Source of the DNA: Halorhabdus rudnickae
GTDB taxonomy: Archaea; Halobacteriota; Halobacteria; Halobacteriales; Haloarculaceae
DNA length: 64,000 bases
Reading direction: 5' to 3'
NCBI RefSeq assembly: GCF_900880625.1
Contig: NZ_CAAHFB010000004.1
Location: 62,001 to 126,000 of the forward strand
Positions 1-9,285 of this stretch are shown here, one piece after another. The notes below the pieces were generated by a model that worked only from the letters and a program-made list of their open reading frames with translations, had not been told where the DNA came from and ran no database searches. The first letter of the stretch is position 1. The number at the start of each line of letters is the position of its first letter. A program made the position numbers and the translations under genes.

Positions 1-201
1 TAGCGTCGACTCGACGAAGCTGACGTTGAACATGCCGGCGACAGTCGCGGGTCGTGATCCCGGCATCAGGATATTGATCGCCGCACCGAAGATCCCCGCG
101 ACGAGGAACACTCCAAAGACGAGTCGCGGAATGCGTCCCACGCTTGCGAACCAGCCGCGAACGCTCGCGAGCGCACTGCCATCGGCCGATGCGCTACTCA
201 T
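1..201 (-). CDS. Nucleoside ABC transporter permease 2 (partial, N-terminus only)
   Basis: The gene enters from the left edge. Only the first 67 codons are visible, starting at the ATG at 201, which overlaps the stop of the upstream permease gene by 8 nt. The peptide begins MSSASADGSALASVRGWF and has one hydrophobic stretch (LVFGVFLVAGIFGAAINIL). The overlap and position after a BMP-type ATPase and first permease fit the second permease (NupC/YufQ-like) of a purine/pyrimidine nucleoside importer in the inner membrane. The family call rests on operon position more than on the short sequence. Confidence 0.75.
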   Translation of the reverse strand, partial: MSSASADGSALASVRGWFASVGRIPRLVFGVFLVAGIFGAAINILMPGSRPATVAGMFNVSFVESTL

Positions 202-1411
202 TGGCGCCACCTCCGCTCGTCGCAGCAGGGTTCGGTTCGATCCCCAGCCGGTTGCCCAGCATCCGGAAGGCCTCCGGCATTGCGATGAACAGGATGATCA
301 TCCCACGGAGAACGGCAACCAGCTCCGGCGGGACGCCCAACTGGAAGTTGATCGCGTTCGACCCGCCCTTCAGGACGCCGAACAGCAGTGCCGCGGGGAT
401 GACGCCGATCGGGTTGTTCCCGGCGAGCACCGAGACGGTGATGCCGTCGAACCCGATCGAGGGGACGCCCTGTCGCCACGCGCCGATGACCATCATCGAC
501 CACATCGCGCCCGCGATACCGCCGAGCGCGCCCGACAGCGTCATCGTCGAGACGACCATTCGTTCGGCGTTCGCACCACCGTACAGTGCCGCGGCCGCCT
601 GCTTCCCCGAGACGCGCAGGTCGTACCCGAAGCTCGTGTACCGCAGGATGTAGTAGATCCCGGCCGTCGCTACCAGCGCGAGCAAAAGTGCGACGATCGA
701 GAACTGACCGCCCTGGGGGAAGACGATCCCGTTGAGCCGGGCGAAATCCGGGATCGACCGGGTCTTGACGCTCTGGAGCGTCGGATCGGCGAAGTACGCC
801 GAAACGAGGAAAAAGGCCGTCCCAGTGGCGATGGTGTTGAGCATGATCGTCGTGATCACCTCGTTGGCGTCCGCGTAAGCCTTTAGAGCCCCCGGTATCG
901 CGCCGTAGAGCCCGCCGACGATCGCACCGATCAGCAGGCCGAACGGGATCAACAGGAGCGTCCCAACGAGCCCGCCCGGGACAAATGGCGCAACCCAGAC
1001 CAGCGACAGAGCGGCAGCCAGACCACCTAGGACGAGCTGGCCCTGGACGCCGATGTTGAACAGATCTCCGCGGAAGGCAACGGCGACGGCGAGCCCGGCG
1101 AAGATCAATAGCGTCGTCTCCTTCAGGGTCGTCCCCATCGAGAAGTTGATTGGCGACCAGCCCTCGGTGAACAGCCGTGCCGAGTCAAGGTCGAACGGCG
1201 AGCCGAAGGCCCCGTTGACCAGCACGGCGAAGATCTCGAGGGGGTTGTACGCTTCCCCGGAGAGATACCCGGCCACGAGGACGATGAGGCTGCTGACGAT
1301 GACGGCCGTGATCAGTGCAGCAGCGCTTATCAGAATCCGTTCGACGACCGAATTCCCGACGAAAAACTGGAGGAACCGCTGTACTGGAGCGGGATACTGG
1401 CGCTTGCTCAT
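194..1411 (-). CDS. Nucleoside ABC transporter permease 1 (BmpA-associated, NupB/YufP type)
   Basis: 405-aa polytopic membrane protein of the BPD_transp_2 type (branched-chain amino acid/nucleoside/ribose permeases). About ten hydrophobic segments are visible. The family-typical stretch 'FRGDLFNIGVQGQLVLGG' lies near residue 110 and 'YGGANAERMVVS' near residue 280. It should form the membrane channel with the partial permease at 1-201. It overlaps the upstream ATPase gene by 4 nt (1408-1411) and the downstream permease by 8 nt, so it is translationally coupled. The substrate (nucleosides) is inferred from the adjacent BMP lipoprotein and the uridine phosphorylase across the divergent promoter region. 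Confidence 0.88.
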   Translation of the reverse strand: MSKRQYPAPVQRFLQFFVGNSVVERILISAAALITAVIVSSLIVLVAGYLSGEAYNPLEIFAVLVNGAFGSPFDLDSARLFTEGWSPINFSMGTTLKETTLLIFAGLAVAVAFRGDLFNIGVQGQLVLGGLAAALSLVWVAPFVPGGLVGTLLLIPFGLLIGAIVGGLYGAIPGALKAYADANEVITTIMLNTIATGTAFFLVSAYFADPTLQSVKTRSIPDFARLNGIVFPQGGQFSIVALLLALVATAGIYYILRYTSFGYDLRVSGKQAAAALYGGANAERMVVSTMTLSGALGGIAGAMWSMMVIGAWRQGVPSIGFDGITVSVLAGNNPIGVIPAALLFGVLKGGSNAINFQLGVPPELVAVLRGMIILFIAMPEAFRMLGNRLGIEPNPAATSGGGANE

Positions 1412-2997
1412 TCGTCGCCACCCCCGTATTCGTCGGGCATCTCACCGGCCATCAGCAGGCCGACGTCCCGATCGGTAACTTCCTCGGGATCCACGATGTC
1501 CATAATCTCGCCCTCGTAGATGACCGCGAGACGGTCCGAAAGCTGCTGGACTTCGTCGAGCTTCGAGGAGACCAACAGGACGCCCTTGCCCTCGTCGCGA
1601 AGCTCGACCAACTGGTCGTGGATGAACTCGATGCTCCCGACGTCGACCCCCCGGGTCGGGTGGGACGCGACGATCACGTCGGGATCCCGGAGGATCTCCC
1701 GGCCGACGATGACTTTCTGTTGGTTCCCGCCCGAAAGTGACTCCGAGGCTGTCTCGGCGCTCGGCGTTCGCACGTCGTAGCGGTCGATGATCCGATCGGC
1801 GTGGTCACGGGTCGCGCCCCAGTCAACTCGCGGGCCGTTCGTGAAGCCGGGATCGTACTGATTGCCCAGCAGCGAGTTCTCGACGAGATCGAAGTCCATC
1901 ACGAGCCCGCGTTCCTGGCGGTCCTCGGGGACGAACGACATTCCACGCTCGATGTGTTTTCGCCTGGAAATGTCTGTCACGTCCTCGCCGTTGAACTCGA
2001 CCGTGCCTTCCTTGGGCTCTTCGAGACCAACGACCGAGTCGACGAGCTGTGACTGGCCGTTGCCGTCGACGCCCGCGATGCCGAGAACCTCACCTTCGTG
2101 GACCGTCAGGTCGACTTCGTTGACCTGTCGCACTCCGTCGTCGTTCTCGACGACGAGATCGGAGATCGACAGGGCGGGATTGCCGGCCTGCCGCTCGTCT
2201 TTGTCCACTTCGAGCATTACTTCCCGGCCGACCATCAGCTCCGCGAGACTCTCTCGGGTCGCCGTCTCGGGGTCGACCGTCCCGACGTTCGCGCCGTCCC
2301 GGAGGACAGTGATGTCATCGGAGATCTCCATCGCCTCGCCGAGTTTGTGTGTGATGAAGATCAGCGTCTTGCCCTCCGCCGTCAGTTCGTCGACGATCCG
2401 GAACAGCTCGTCGACCTCCTGGGGGGTGAGCACGGCCGTCGGCTCGTCGAAGATCAACACGTCGGCCCCGCGATAGAGTGTCTTGAGGATCTCGACGCGC
2501 TGTTTCTCTCCGACGCTGATATCCTCGACCCTGTCGGTCGGGTCCAGGTCGAAGTTGTACGTCTCACTCAGTTCCCGGACTGCCTCGCGGGCGCTCGCTG
2601 CGTCGTACGCGAACCCGCCCCACTTGCGTGGTTCGTTGCCGAGCGTGACGTTCTCGGCGACGGTCATCGTATCGACCAGCATGAAGTGCTGGTGGATCAT
2701 CCCAATCCCGGCGTCGATTGCGTCCTGTGGCGTCTGGAAGTTTATCTCCTCGCCGTTCAGGTAGACTGTCCCCTCTTCTTGCTGGTAGAGCCCGTACAGG
2801 ACGTTCATCAGCGTGGACTTGCCCGCCCCGTTCTCGCCCAGCAACGTGTGGACCGAACCACGCTCTACTTCGAGGGTGACTTGGTCGTTCGCGACGACGC
2901 CCGGGAACCGCTTGGTGATGTTTTCCATCCTGACCGCCGGACCCGGGTCTGTACTCCCTCCGGTATCGTCCTCCGGTGGTTGTGTCGTTTGTGCCAT
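1408..2997 (-). CDS. Nucleoside ABC transporter ATPase, two fused ABC domains (NupA/YufO type)
   Basis: 529 aa with two tandem ABC domains. Domain 1 has Walker A GENGAGKST, the degenerate signature ISVGEKQRVEI and Walker B VLIFDEPTAVL. Domain 2 has a degenerate Walker A (GVDGNGQSQ) and signature LSGGNQQK, with 'ASHPTRGVD' in place of a classic Walker B. This asymmetry is normal for ribose/nucleoside-type ATPases. It powers import through the two permeases downstream. The start at 2997 is an ATG, 41 nt after the binding-protein stop in the direction of transcription, so one operon is likely. Confidence 0.92.
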   Translation of the reverse strand: MAQTTQPPEDDTGGSTDPGPAVRMENITKRFPGVVANDQVTLEVERGSVHTLLGENGAGKSTLMNVLYGLYQQEEGTVYLNGEEINFQTPQDAIDAGIGMIHQHFMLVDTMTVAENVTLGNEPRKWGGFAYDAASAREAVRELSETYNFDLDPTDRVEDISVGEKQRVEILKTLYRGADVLIFDEPTAVLTPQEVDELFRIVDELTAEGKTLIFITHKLGEAMEISDDITVLRDGANVGTVDPETATRESLAELMVGREVMLEVDKDERQAGNPALSISDLVVENDDGVRQVNEVDLTVHEGEVLGIAGVDGNGQSQLVDSVVGLEEPKEGTVEFNGEDVTDISRRKHIERGMSFVPEDRQERGLVMDFDLVENSLLGNQYDPGFTNGPRVDWGATRDHADRIIDRYDVRTPSAETASESLSGGNQQKVIVGREILRDPDVIVASHPTRGVDVGSIEFIHDQLVELRDEGKGVLLVSSKLDEVQQLSDRLAVIYEGEIMDIVDPEEVTDRDVGLLMAGEMPDEYGGGDE

Positions 2998-3038
2998 CGT
3001 ATCAAATAAATATTATTATCCGACGCGGTCGAGACAGA

Positions 3039-4190
3039 TCAGAGGTCGTCAGGATGAGACGGAACCGTCACGTCGCCATCGATGACAGTCTGACTCTGGG
3101 CCTCGATCTCGTCTTTGATCTCCTGTGGGATCTGGTCGCCGATCTCCGTGCCATACAGCAGCGCGATACCCTCTTCTGCGAGTCCGAGTGTCGTGGTCTC
3201 GCCGCCGCGGAATTCTCCGTTGATCGCGTTGCCGACCGAAGTGATGACTGCCTCGTCGACCTGTTTGACCATGCTTCCGAGGATCGCCCCGTTGTATTCC
3301 GTGAGCGTCTCGGACTGGCGGGCGTCGACGCCGATCCCGAAGGCACCGCGCTCGTAGGCGGCCTGGAGGACGCCGACACCGGTCCCACCTGCGGCGTGGT
3401 AGAGGACGTCTGCGCCGTCGTCGATCATCGAGTTGGCGATCGACTGACCGGTACTCGGTTCACTCCAGGAACCGGAGTACGCCACGTTGATCTTGACGTT
3501 CTCGTTGACTTGCTTTGCACCGAATCGGTAGCCAGCCTCGAACTTCTTGATTAGCCTCGTTTCTTTCCCGCCAACGAACCCGATCGTGTTCGAGTCTGGG
3601 TCCGTTTGACTCGGGCCGGCGGAGAACTCTTGGCTCGTCAACATTCCGGCAAGAATGCCAGCCTGGAACGAACCTTCGTGCTCCTTGAACACATAGTTCG
3701 CGACGTTGTCCAGGTCGGTCGTCGCGTCGACGAACGTGAACTTCAGGTCCGGGAAGTCCGGTGCGACTTCCTGGAGGGCGCTCTTCTGGGAAAACCCGAT
3801 CGCGAAGATCTGGTCGTATTCCGGACTCGACGAGGTCGCAAACTGTCGCTGGAACGTGCTGAACTCGCTCGGAGACTCCGGTTCAGCGTTCTGGAACTTG
3901 AGGTTGTACTCTTCCGTGGCCGTCTGGATACCCCGGTGGGCCATGTCGTTGAAGGAATTGTCACCCAGGCCACCAGTCGAGTACACCATTCCGACCTGGT
4001 GGGCGTCCCCGCCCGAGGACCCGCCCGTATCGGTGTTTTCGGTGCTGCCGTCGTTGCTGCCGCCGTTGTCGCCGTTACCCGATGGTTCGGTTGTATCGCT
4101 ACCGTTTCCTGAACAGCCTGCCAGCGAGACACCGATCCCGCCGACCGCAATCCCCTTGATTACTGACCGCCGATCGTAGTTTTGTGACAT
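3039..4190 (-). CDS. BMP-family nucleoside-binding lipoprotein
   Basis: 383 aa. The N-terminus MSQNYDRRSVIKGIAVGG is a twin-arginine signal followed by a lipobox (GVSLAGCSGN), so the protein is probably Tat-exported and lipid-anchored outside the cell membrane. A Gly/Ser/Asn/Thr/Asp-rich linker (about residues 30-60) precedes the Bmp/Med domain: 'VGMVYSTGGLGDNSFNDMA', 'FVGGKETRLIKKFEAGYRFG', 'DVLYHAAGGTGVGVLQAA'. BMP proteins bind purine or pyrimidine nucleosides. It is the first gene of the minus-strand transporter operon and diverges from uridine phosphorylase. Confidence 0.92.
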   Translation of the reverse strand: MSQNYDRRSVIKGIAVGGIGVSLAGCSGNGSDTTEPSGNGDNGGSNDGSTENTDTGGSSGGDAHQVGMVYSTGGLGDNSFNDMAHRGIQTATEEYNLKFQNAEPESPSEFSTFQRQFATSSSPEYDQIFAIGFSQKSALQEVAPDFPDLKFTFVDATTDLDNVANYVFKEHEGSFQAGILAGMLTSQEFSAGPSQTDPDSNTIGFVGGKETRLIKKFEAGYRFGAKQVNENVKINVAYSGSWSEPSTGQSIANSMIDDGADVLYHAAGGTGVGVLQAAYERGAFGIGVDARQSETLTEYNGAILGSMVKQVDEAVITSVGNAINGEFRGGETTTLGLAEEGIALLYGTEIGDQIPQEIKDEIEAQSQTVIDGDVTVPSHPDDL

Positions 4191-4544
4191 CAGGCTAGAT
4201 ATCCCGGCTCGAATAGTGATAATAGTTATGCTGTTTCTTTCCTTTTAAGTAGGGGCAATGACTTAAAAGATCACGACCGCTTCTATCTCTCTTGATCCGT
4301 GGAAAAAGCCGGTATAGAGAGCCACGGTCATAAATTTCTACTTGAATAATTTGAATTAAATATGGCCGTTCGATTCTGCGGGTTCTCGGTTTCTGCTCGA
4401 CATCAAGAGCAGGTCTGTCCTCCTGTCGAACACAACCGGCTATAGGCTGCCGTATAAGACGTGATTCCCTCCGGTGGCGACCGGTGGGGTGGGCAGTAGG
4501 ATGGCGAATGTTATATAAGATTTCAGCATAAAAAAGGTACCACG
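4191..4544. promoter_or_regulatory. Divergent intergenic region between nucleoside importer and uridine phosphorylase
   Basis: 354 nt without a convincing gene. It is AT-rich compared with its flanks. It holds the strong TATA box of the uridine phosphorylase gene at its right end. Toward the importer a weaker AT-rich element, seen on the minus strand as CTATTATC, lies roughly 30 nt before the ATG at 4190. A reading frame across 4195-4569 on the minus strand has no protein-like composition and overlaps the promoter, so I did not annotate it. Confidence 0.6.
4511..4519 (+). promoter_or_regulatory. TATA box of the uridine phosphorylase gene
   Basis: TTATATAAG ends 25 nt before the ATG at 4545. 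That is the spacing expected for a leaderless or nearly leaderless haloarchaeal transcript. Confidence 0.7.
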
Positions 4545-5363
4545 ATGCCTGGAGACAGTGAAGATCCAAACGAAACCGAACAGTATCACCTCGCCGTGGC
4601 CCCCGAGGACGTGGCGGAGACAGTCTTGCTCCCTGGGAACCCGGAGCGCATCGAGAAGATCGTGCGGTTCTGGGACGAGCACGAGGAGAAGGCCCACCAC
4701 CGCGAGTACCGAACCGTCACAGGAACCTACGATGAGGCCCCGATCTCCGTGACTTCGACCGGGATCGGTGGTCCCGGTGCGGCCATTGCGGTCGAGGAAC
4801 TCGCCCGCGTCGGCGTGGACACGTTCATCCGCGTCGGTTCGTGTGGCTCGATCCGTGAGGAGGTTTCCGTCGGCGACCTCGTGATCACGACCGGCGCGGT
4901 CCGCCAGGAAGGGACCAGCAAGGAGTACGTCCGAGAGGACTATCCCGCGACTGCCGACCACGAAGTCGTCTCCGCGCTCGCGGCCGCGGCCGAACGCCTC
5001 GACTACAACTACCACCTCGGCACGACCCTGAGCGCGGACAGTTTCTATCCCGGTCAGGGTCGCCCCGGTTTCGAAGACTTCGAGGCTCCCGGCTCGGATC
5101 GGCTCGTCGAGGATCTCCGGGAGGTCAACGTCACGAACATCGAGATGGAGGCGAGTGCAATCTTGACGATTGCCAACGTCTACGGCCTGCGGGCGGGCGC
5201 GGTCTGTGCCGTCTACGCCAATCGCGTGACCGGCGAGTTCCGGACCGAGAGCGACCAGCGCGCCTCGGAAGTCGCCTCCCTGGCCACGAAGCTCCTCGCG
5301 CGTATGGACGAAGTAAAGGCCGAGGCCGGCGTCGACCACTGGCACCCAGGCCTGGAACTGTAA
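4545..5363 (+). CDS. udp: Uridine/nucleoside phosphorylase (PNP/UDP family)
   Basis: 272 aa, the usual length of Udp. Seen: 'VLLPGNPERIEKI' (phosphate-binding loop region), 'VTSTGIGGPGAAIAVEEL', 'FIRVGSCGSIREEVSVGD', and 'NIEMEASAILTIANVYGLRAG', which carries the ribose-binding Met-Glu pair. The enzyme cleaves uridine (or another nucleoside) with phosphate to the base and ribose-1-phosphate in the cytoplasm. It is divergent from a nucleoside importer and 24 nt upstream of a phosphosugar mutase, which supports salvage or catabolism of imported nucleosides. Which nucleoside it prefers cannot be read from the sequence. Confidence 0.9.
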   Translation: MPGDSEDPNETEQYHLAVAPEDVAETVLLPGNPERIEKIVRFWDEHEEKAHHREYRTVTGTYDEAPISVTSTGIGGPGAAIAVEELARVGVDTFIRVGSCGSIREEVSVGDLVITTGAVRQEGTSKEYVREDYPATADHEVVSALAAAAERLDYNYHLGTTLSADSFYPGQGRPGFEDFEAPGSDRLVEDLREVNVTNIEMEASAILTIANVYGLRAGAVCAVYANRVTGEFRTESDQRASEVASLATKLLARMDEVKAEAGVDHWHPGLEL

Positions 5364-5387
5364 GTACTTGAGAACGGAGCTCAACTC

Positions 5388-6749
5388 ATGAATATGGATC
5401 TATTCGGGACGACGGGAATCAGAGGTCCAGTCGCCGAGAAGGTCACCCCTGAACTCGCGCTGTCGGTCGGACGCGCGGCCGGCGAGTTCGGCGAGCAGTT
5501 CGTGATCGCTCGTGACGGTCGCCAGACCGGTGTCGCCATCGCAGCCGCGCTCGAAGCGGGCTTGGAGAGTGCCGGGGCGGACGTCGTGCGAGCCGGCATG
5601 CTGCCGACGCCGGCACTGGCGTTCGCATCCCGCGGTCGGCACGGCGTGATGATCACAGCGAGTCACAACCCTTCGGCCGACAACGGGATCAAGTTCTTCG
5701 TCGACGGCGAGGAGTACACGACCGCCGACGAGGAGCGTATCGAACAGGGTGTCGCGGACGAACTCGCCCCGGCAGACTGGAGCGAATGGGGGCGACAGAC
5801 CCACGAGGAACCGCTGGCTGGCTACCTCGATGCTGTCGTTGAGTACGCCAGCGAGCACGGCGAGGAACTCGATGGCATGACGATTGCTGTCGACGCCGGT
5901 AACGGCGTCGCCGCACTCGGGACTCCGGACGTTCTTCGCCGACTCGGCGCCACGGTACACACGCTTCACGCCAACGTCGACGGCCACTTCCCCGGCCGGC
6001 CGAGCAAGCCAACGCCAGAGAACATCACCGACCTGACCCAGTACGTCCGCGAGCGGGACGCAGTCGACCTCGGCATCGCTCACGACGGGGACGGCGACCG
6101 GATCGTCGTCGTCGACGAAGCAGGATCGATCGTGCACGAGGATACGATTCTCGCCGTGCTCTCGTCGTACTTCGTCGAGCACAGCGACGCCGCGGATCCG
6201 GTCGTGATGACGACGCCGAACGTCTCGGGCCGCGTCGACGAGCAGGTCCGAGCGGCTGGCGGTCGCGTCGAGCGGACCGCACTGGGACTGCTCCACGAGG
6301 GGATCGCCGAGGCCGAGGCCGAAGGCCAGGAGACGGCCGTCGCCTTCGCCGGTGAACCCTGGAAGTGTATCCACCCCGAACTAGGGATCTGGACCGACGG
6401 CATCGCGACCGCGGCCGTCCTGGCCCGGCTGATCGCCGCCGAAGGGCTAGACACGTTGCTTGCGCCCGTCACCGAACGACCGCTTGAGAAGAAGCCGGTC
6501 GACTGTCCTGAGGCGGCGAAAGCCGACGCCATGGATCGTCTCGAGACCGCTCTCCCCGAGCAGTTCCCGGATGGAGACGTCTCTCTCGAATACGGCGTCC
6601 GGATCGAACTCCCGGACGCGTCGTGGTTCCTCGTCCGGCCCAGTGGGACCGAGCCGTACATCCGCGTCTACGCCGAAAGCGATGACGCAAAAGCGCTCTT
6701 AGCGGACGTGCGGTCGACAGTCAAAGACGCCGTCGACGCAGCTGCTTGA
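5388..6749 (+). CDS. Phosphohexomutase family enzyme (GlmM-like or phosphopentomutase)
   Basis: 453 aa, alpha-D-phosphohexomutase superfamily. The phosphoserine loop is MITASHNPSADNGIKF, the metal-binding loop is HDGDGDRIVVVDE and the C-terminal phosphate-binding loop is VRPSGTEPYIRVY. The usual sugar-binding GGE-S-G motif appears as AFAGEPWKCIHP, which is unusual. Such archaeal proteins are often named phosphoglucosamine mutase, but several act as phosphopentomutases. The gene lies 24 nt after uridine phosphorylase, so conversion of ribose-1-phosphate to ribose-5-phosphate is a plausible role. An ATG at 5394 is an equally good start. Confidence 0.85.
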   Translation: MNMDLFGTTGIRGPVAEKVTPELALSVGRAAGEFGEQFVIARDGRQTGVAIAAALEAGLESAGADVVRAGMLPTPALAFASRGRHGVMITASHNPSADNGIKFFVDGEEYTTADEERIEQGVADELAPADWSEWGRQTHEEPLAGYLDAVVEYASEHGEELDGMTIAVDAGNGVAALGTPDVLRRLGATVHTLHANVDGHFPGRPSKPTPENITDLTQYVRERDAVDLGIAHDGDGDRIVVVDEAGSIVHEDTILAVLSSYFVEHSDAADPVVMTTPNVSGRVDEQVRAAGGRVERTALGLLHEGIAEAEAEGQETAVAFAGEPWKCIHPELGIWTDGIATAAVLARLIAAEGLDTLLAPVTERPLEKKPVDCPEAAKADAMDRLETALPEQFPDGDVSLEYGVRIELPDASWFLVRPSGTEPYIRVYAESDDAKALLADVRSTVKDAVDAAA

Positions 6750-6781
6750 GCTGCCCAGGGACCCAGCAGCCACGCCGTTGC

Positions 6782-7210
6782 TCATCTGATGACTGTCACC
6801 GGAACGGGCGAGCGCCGGACCACCGTTTCGGCAACGCTGCCTAACAAAATTCGCGAGACACCCGAGCGGCCATGGCTTCCCATGACGATCTGGTCGACAT
6901 CGTGCTCCTGGGCATGTTCGACGATGACGTGCGTGGGTTTGCCCACCTCGATGACGCCTTCGACCTCGATCCCACGCTCGCGGGCTTCGGCCTCGATCTC
7001 CTCGAAGCGGTTCTGGGCTTCTTCTTTCTGGCGTTCGTACCACTCTTCGGAGAACGTCGGAATCGAGGCTTGGACGCTGTAGCCCGCGTCTGCGGGGTTG
7101 ATCACGTGCAGTAGCGTCAGATCGGCTTCGGGGAACTCCGCCATCGCGAAGTCACAGGCCTCGTGGGCCTGTTCGCTGCCGTCGAGCGGGACCAGGATAT
7201 GCTTGCCCAT
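6782..7210 (-). CDS. Universal stress protein (UspA family), single domain
   Basis: 142 aa from the ATG at 7210 (MGKHILVPLDGSEQAHEA), the normal length for one Usp domain. An in-frame start at 7240 adds ten unlikely residues. The ATP-binding motif G-x2-G-x9-G(S/T) is seen as MGSHGRSGVSRILLGSVAET near the C-terminus. This is a cytoplasmic nucleotide-binding protein, with a stress or signalling role inferred only from the family. It is convergent with the mutase gene. Confidence 0.9.
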   Translation of the reverse strand: MGKHILVPLDGSEQAHEACDFAMAEFPEADLTLLHVINPADAGYSVQASIPTFSEEWYERQKEEAQNRFEEIEAEARERGIEVEGVIEVGKPTHVIVEHAQEHDVDQIVMGSHGRSGVSRILLGSVAETVVRRSPVPVTVIR

Positions 7211-7285
7211 ATCCGGGTGTTCGTCGCCCGGTCCCATCAACGTTCGGTGCCGGCCGGCCCACGCCCCTCCCAGTGGTCCATCCGT

Positions 7286-9169
7286 TCAATCCCGGCCGTG
7301 GCGCGTTACGCACTGGGGCAGGCCGATCAATTCGACGGGTTCGGAGTTATCGGGCGAGTAGACAACCATCTGTCCCTGCTCCATGTAAGGTACCTTCTCT
7401 TCGAGGTGCTTTGGGATGTTCACCGCGGAGATTGCGTCCTCGTCTCCCAAATTCAGGACCACGGTGGTATTGATCTGCTTGAAGACGGGATCGGCGATAT
7501 CCTGGGGATCCTGCGTGATGAGGAACAGGCCCAGCCGTTCCTTGCGGCCCTGTTTGGCGGCGTCGGTGAACTTCCCGATGACCTTCTGGGCCTGAACGCT
7601 GTCGGCGTCGGTCAGGAAGTTGTGGGCTTCGTCCATCCCGACGATCAGTGGCGTCTCCTCGATGCGCTCGAAGCTCGGGTCGTTCGAGAGTTTCTCGTCG
7701 ACGAGCAGCGACGACAGTGCGAGCACGACCGTCTCGGTCGCCCGCGAGTCGTTGATGTGGTAGGTCGGGACGACCGTCAGTCCCCCGGGTCGGACGAACT
7801 CGTGGACCAGATCGGTAATCGGGCGGGCATCCTGGTCGAAGATATTGCCGAACCCACGGGCGCGCCGGCGGACCGCGTCGTAGGTCGCCTCATGGACCCG
7901 GCCGGTTTCGTCGAGTTCTTCCTTCAGGGCCGGATCGTCGAGGAACGACGTGAACTGATCGTAGGTACCTTCCCGCCCGTATTGGTCGCGGAACATCGGC
8001 AGAAGGACGTTCACTAAGGCCCCGTACTGGTTATCGTTGAGGCCGCTGCCAGCGATCAGCCAGGGGTTGTCATAGACCAACGAGAACGGGATGGTAAAGG
8101 CGACCTGTTCGGCGCGGTGATGTTCCGCGGAGTAGGTTGCCCCACCGACCTCGGGGACGAACGCCACGGTGTCGTCGTGGCCGCCACAGGCGACGCCCTC
8201 GCGTTCACAGCGCCGCCGGAAATCCTCGGACAACTCCCCGTCGTCGTGCATCTGGGCGTACTCGTCCTGGGGATCGAACTGGACGACCGCCGGCCGGACC
8301 GTCCGGTCGCTGCCCGTCTCGACGGGGTAGGATCGCTCCTCAGCGAGGAACTGCCGGAGGACGTTCTTCGCGAAGTGGGTCTTCCCGGAGCCAGTCCCGC
8401 CGGCGACGAGCGTATGCCGGAAGACGAGCGGATCGCCGGCGTCGTAATCGTCCGTCAGCCGGTAGTCGATCGTCGGCGGCTGAGCGGCCGTCTCGACCTT
8501 CTGGCCGCCGACCGAGAGGTGGCCGAGGAAGACTCCCTCGGCGGGGATCTTCAGCCCGGTCTTGATCGCGGAGCGTTCCTCGGCGTGACTGACGACCGTT
8601 TCCGGTTTGGGGACGCGGTCGGTCATCCGGCGCTGAAGGTCGCTGTCTTGGGGCTCCGCCGCTCGACTGTCCGAGGCGCTTTTCGCCTCGCTGTCCTCGT
8701 CTTCATATAAGATCGCGACGGGTTCCAGCGTCGCGATGAACTTGAAGTCCTGTTCGTCGATGCCGCTCGAACGCATCGCCCGGCGGGCGTGGATTTCGGT
8801 CGCGTCGTCGGCCCGGAACTCCCGGGCGTACTCGAGGGCGGTGATCCGACAGAACAGTCGCTCGTCGGTCGCGCTGTCGGGATAGGGCGCGAGCAGGTAG
8901 GTCCCGATGCGAACGTCCGCGCGGTTGCCGACAGTGACGTAGGCGCGCAGCCGGGTGTCCTCGCCGTCCTCGCTGATCGTCAGTCCCTGAGCCGCCGAGA
9001 GGACGCCGATGCCCCCCTCCTCGCCAGCCGGCGTGACCGACACGGACTCGAAGTCGTCATCGTCGTCGGTCTCCGCCGCAGTCGGCGGCCTGTCGCTGCC
9101 ATCCGTCGACTCGCCCGTCGGGCGGTCGCGGTCGCCGTCGAATTCAGTGAAGTCCCCGAGGTCGGACAT
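7286..9169 (-). CDS. herA: HerA-type hexameric DNA-translocating ATPase
   Basis: 627 aa from the ATG at 9169 (MSDLGDFTEFDGDRD); longer in-frame extensions run into the divergent promoter. An acidic disordered N-terminus (about residues 1-45) and a beta-barrel HAS-like region precede the DUF87/FtsK-type ATPase core. The core has Walker A VAGGTGSGKTHFAKNVL, 'VVQFDPQDEYAQM', Walker B LIVGMDEAHNFLTD, and an arginine-finger region near 'AAKQGRKERLGLFLITQDP'. HerA pumps DNA during double-strand-break end resection with the NurA nuclease. Here nurA is about 47 kb away (54854-56122), not adjacent. Confidence 0.88.
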   Translation of the reverse strand: MSDLGDFTEFDGDRDRPTGESTDGSDRPPTAAETDDDDDFESVSVTPAGEEGGIGVLSAAQGLTISEDGEDTRLRAYVTVGNRADVRIGTYLLAPYPDSATDERLFCRITALEYAREFRADDATEIHARRAMRSSGIDEQDFKFIATLEPVAILYEDEDSEAKSASDSRAAEPQDSDLQRRMTDRVPKPETVVSHAEERSAIKTGLKIPAEGVFLGHLSVGGQKVETAAQPPTIDYRLTDDYDAGDPLVFRHTLVAGGTGSGKTHFAKNVLRQFLAEERSYPVETGSDRTVRPAVVQFDPQDEYAQMHDDGELSEDFRRRCEREGVACGGHDDTVAFVPEVGGATYSAEHHRAEQVAFTIPFSLVYDNPWLIAGSGLNDNQYGALVNVLLPMFRDQYGREGTYDQFTSFLDDPALKEELDETGRVHEATYDAVRRRARGFGNIFDQDARPITDLVHEFVRPGGLTVVPTYHINDSRATETVVLALSSLLVDEKLSNDPSFERIEETPLIVGMDEAHNFLTDADSVQAQKVIGKFTDAAKQGRKERLGLFLITQDPQDIADPVFKQINTTVVLNLGDEDAISAVNIPKHLEEKVPYMEQGQMVVYSPDNSEPVELIGLPQCVTRHGRD

Positions 9170-9285
9170 ACCTGCCCTCTGTGGGCGAACGGACAAACCC
9201 GTTTCCCCGTCGACCCGCCGGGATCGGCCCGTGATAGCTGACCAGACACAAACGTCCTTACCCTGGCCGCCAAAGGCCCGGGCAA

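Noticed and set aside
4440-5384. 314-codon minus-strand frame opposite uridine phosphorylase
   Set aside because: Antisense shadow that also runs through the promoter region.
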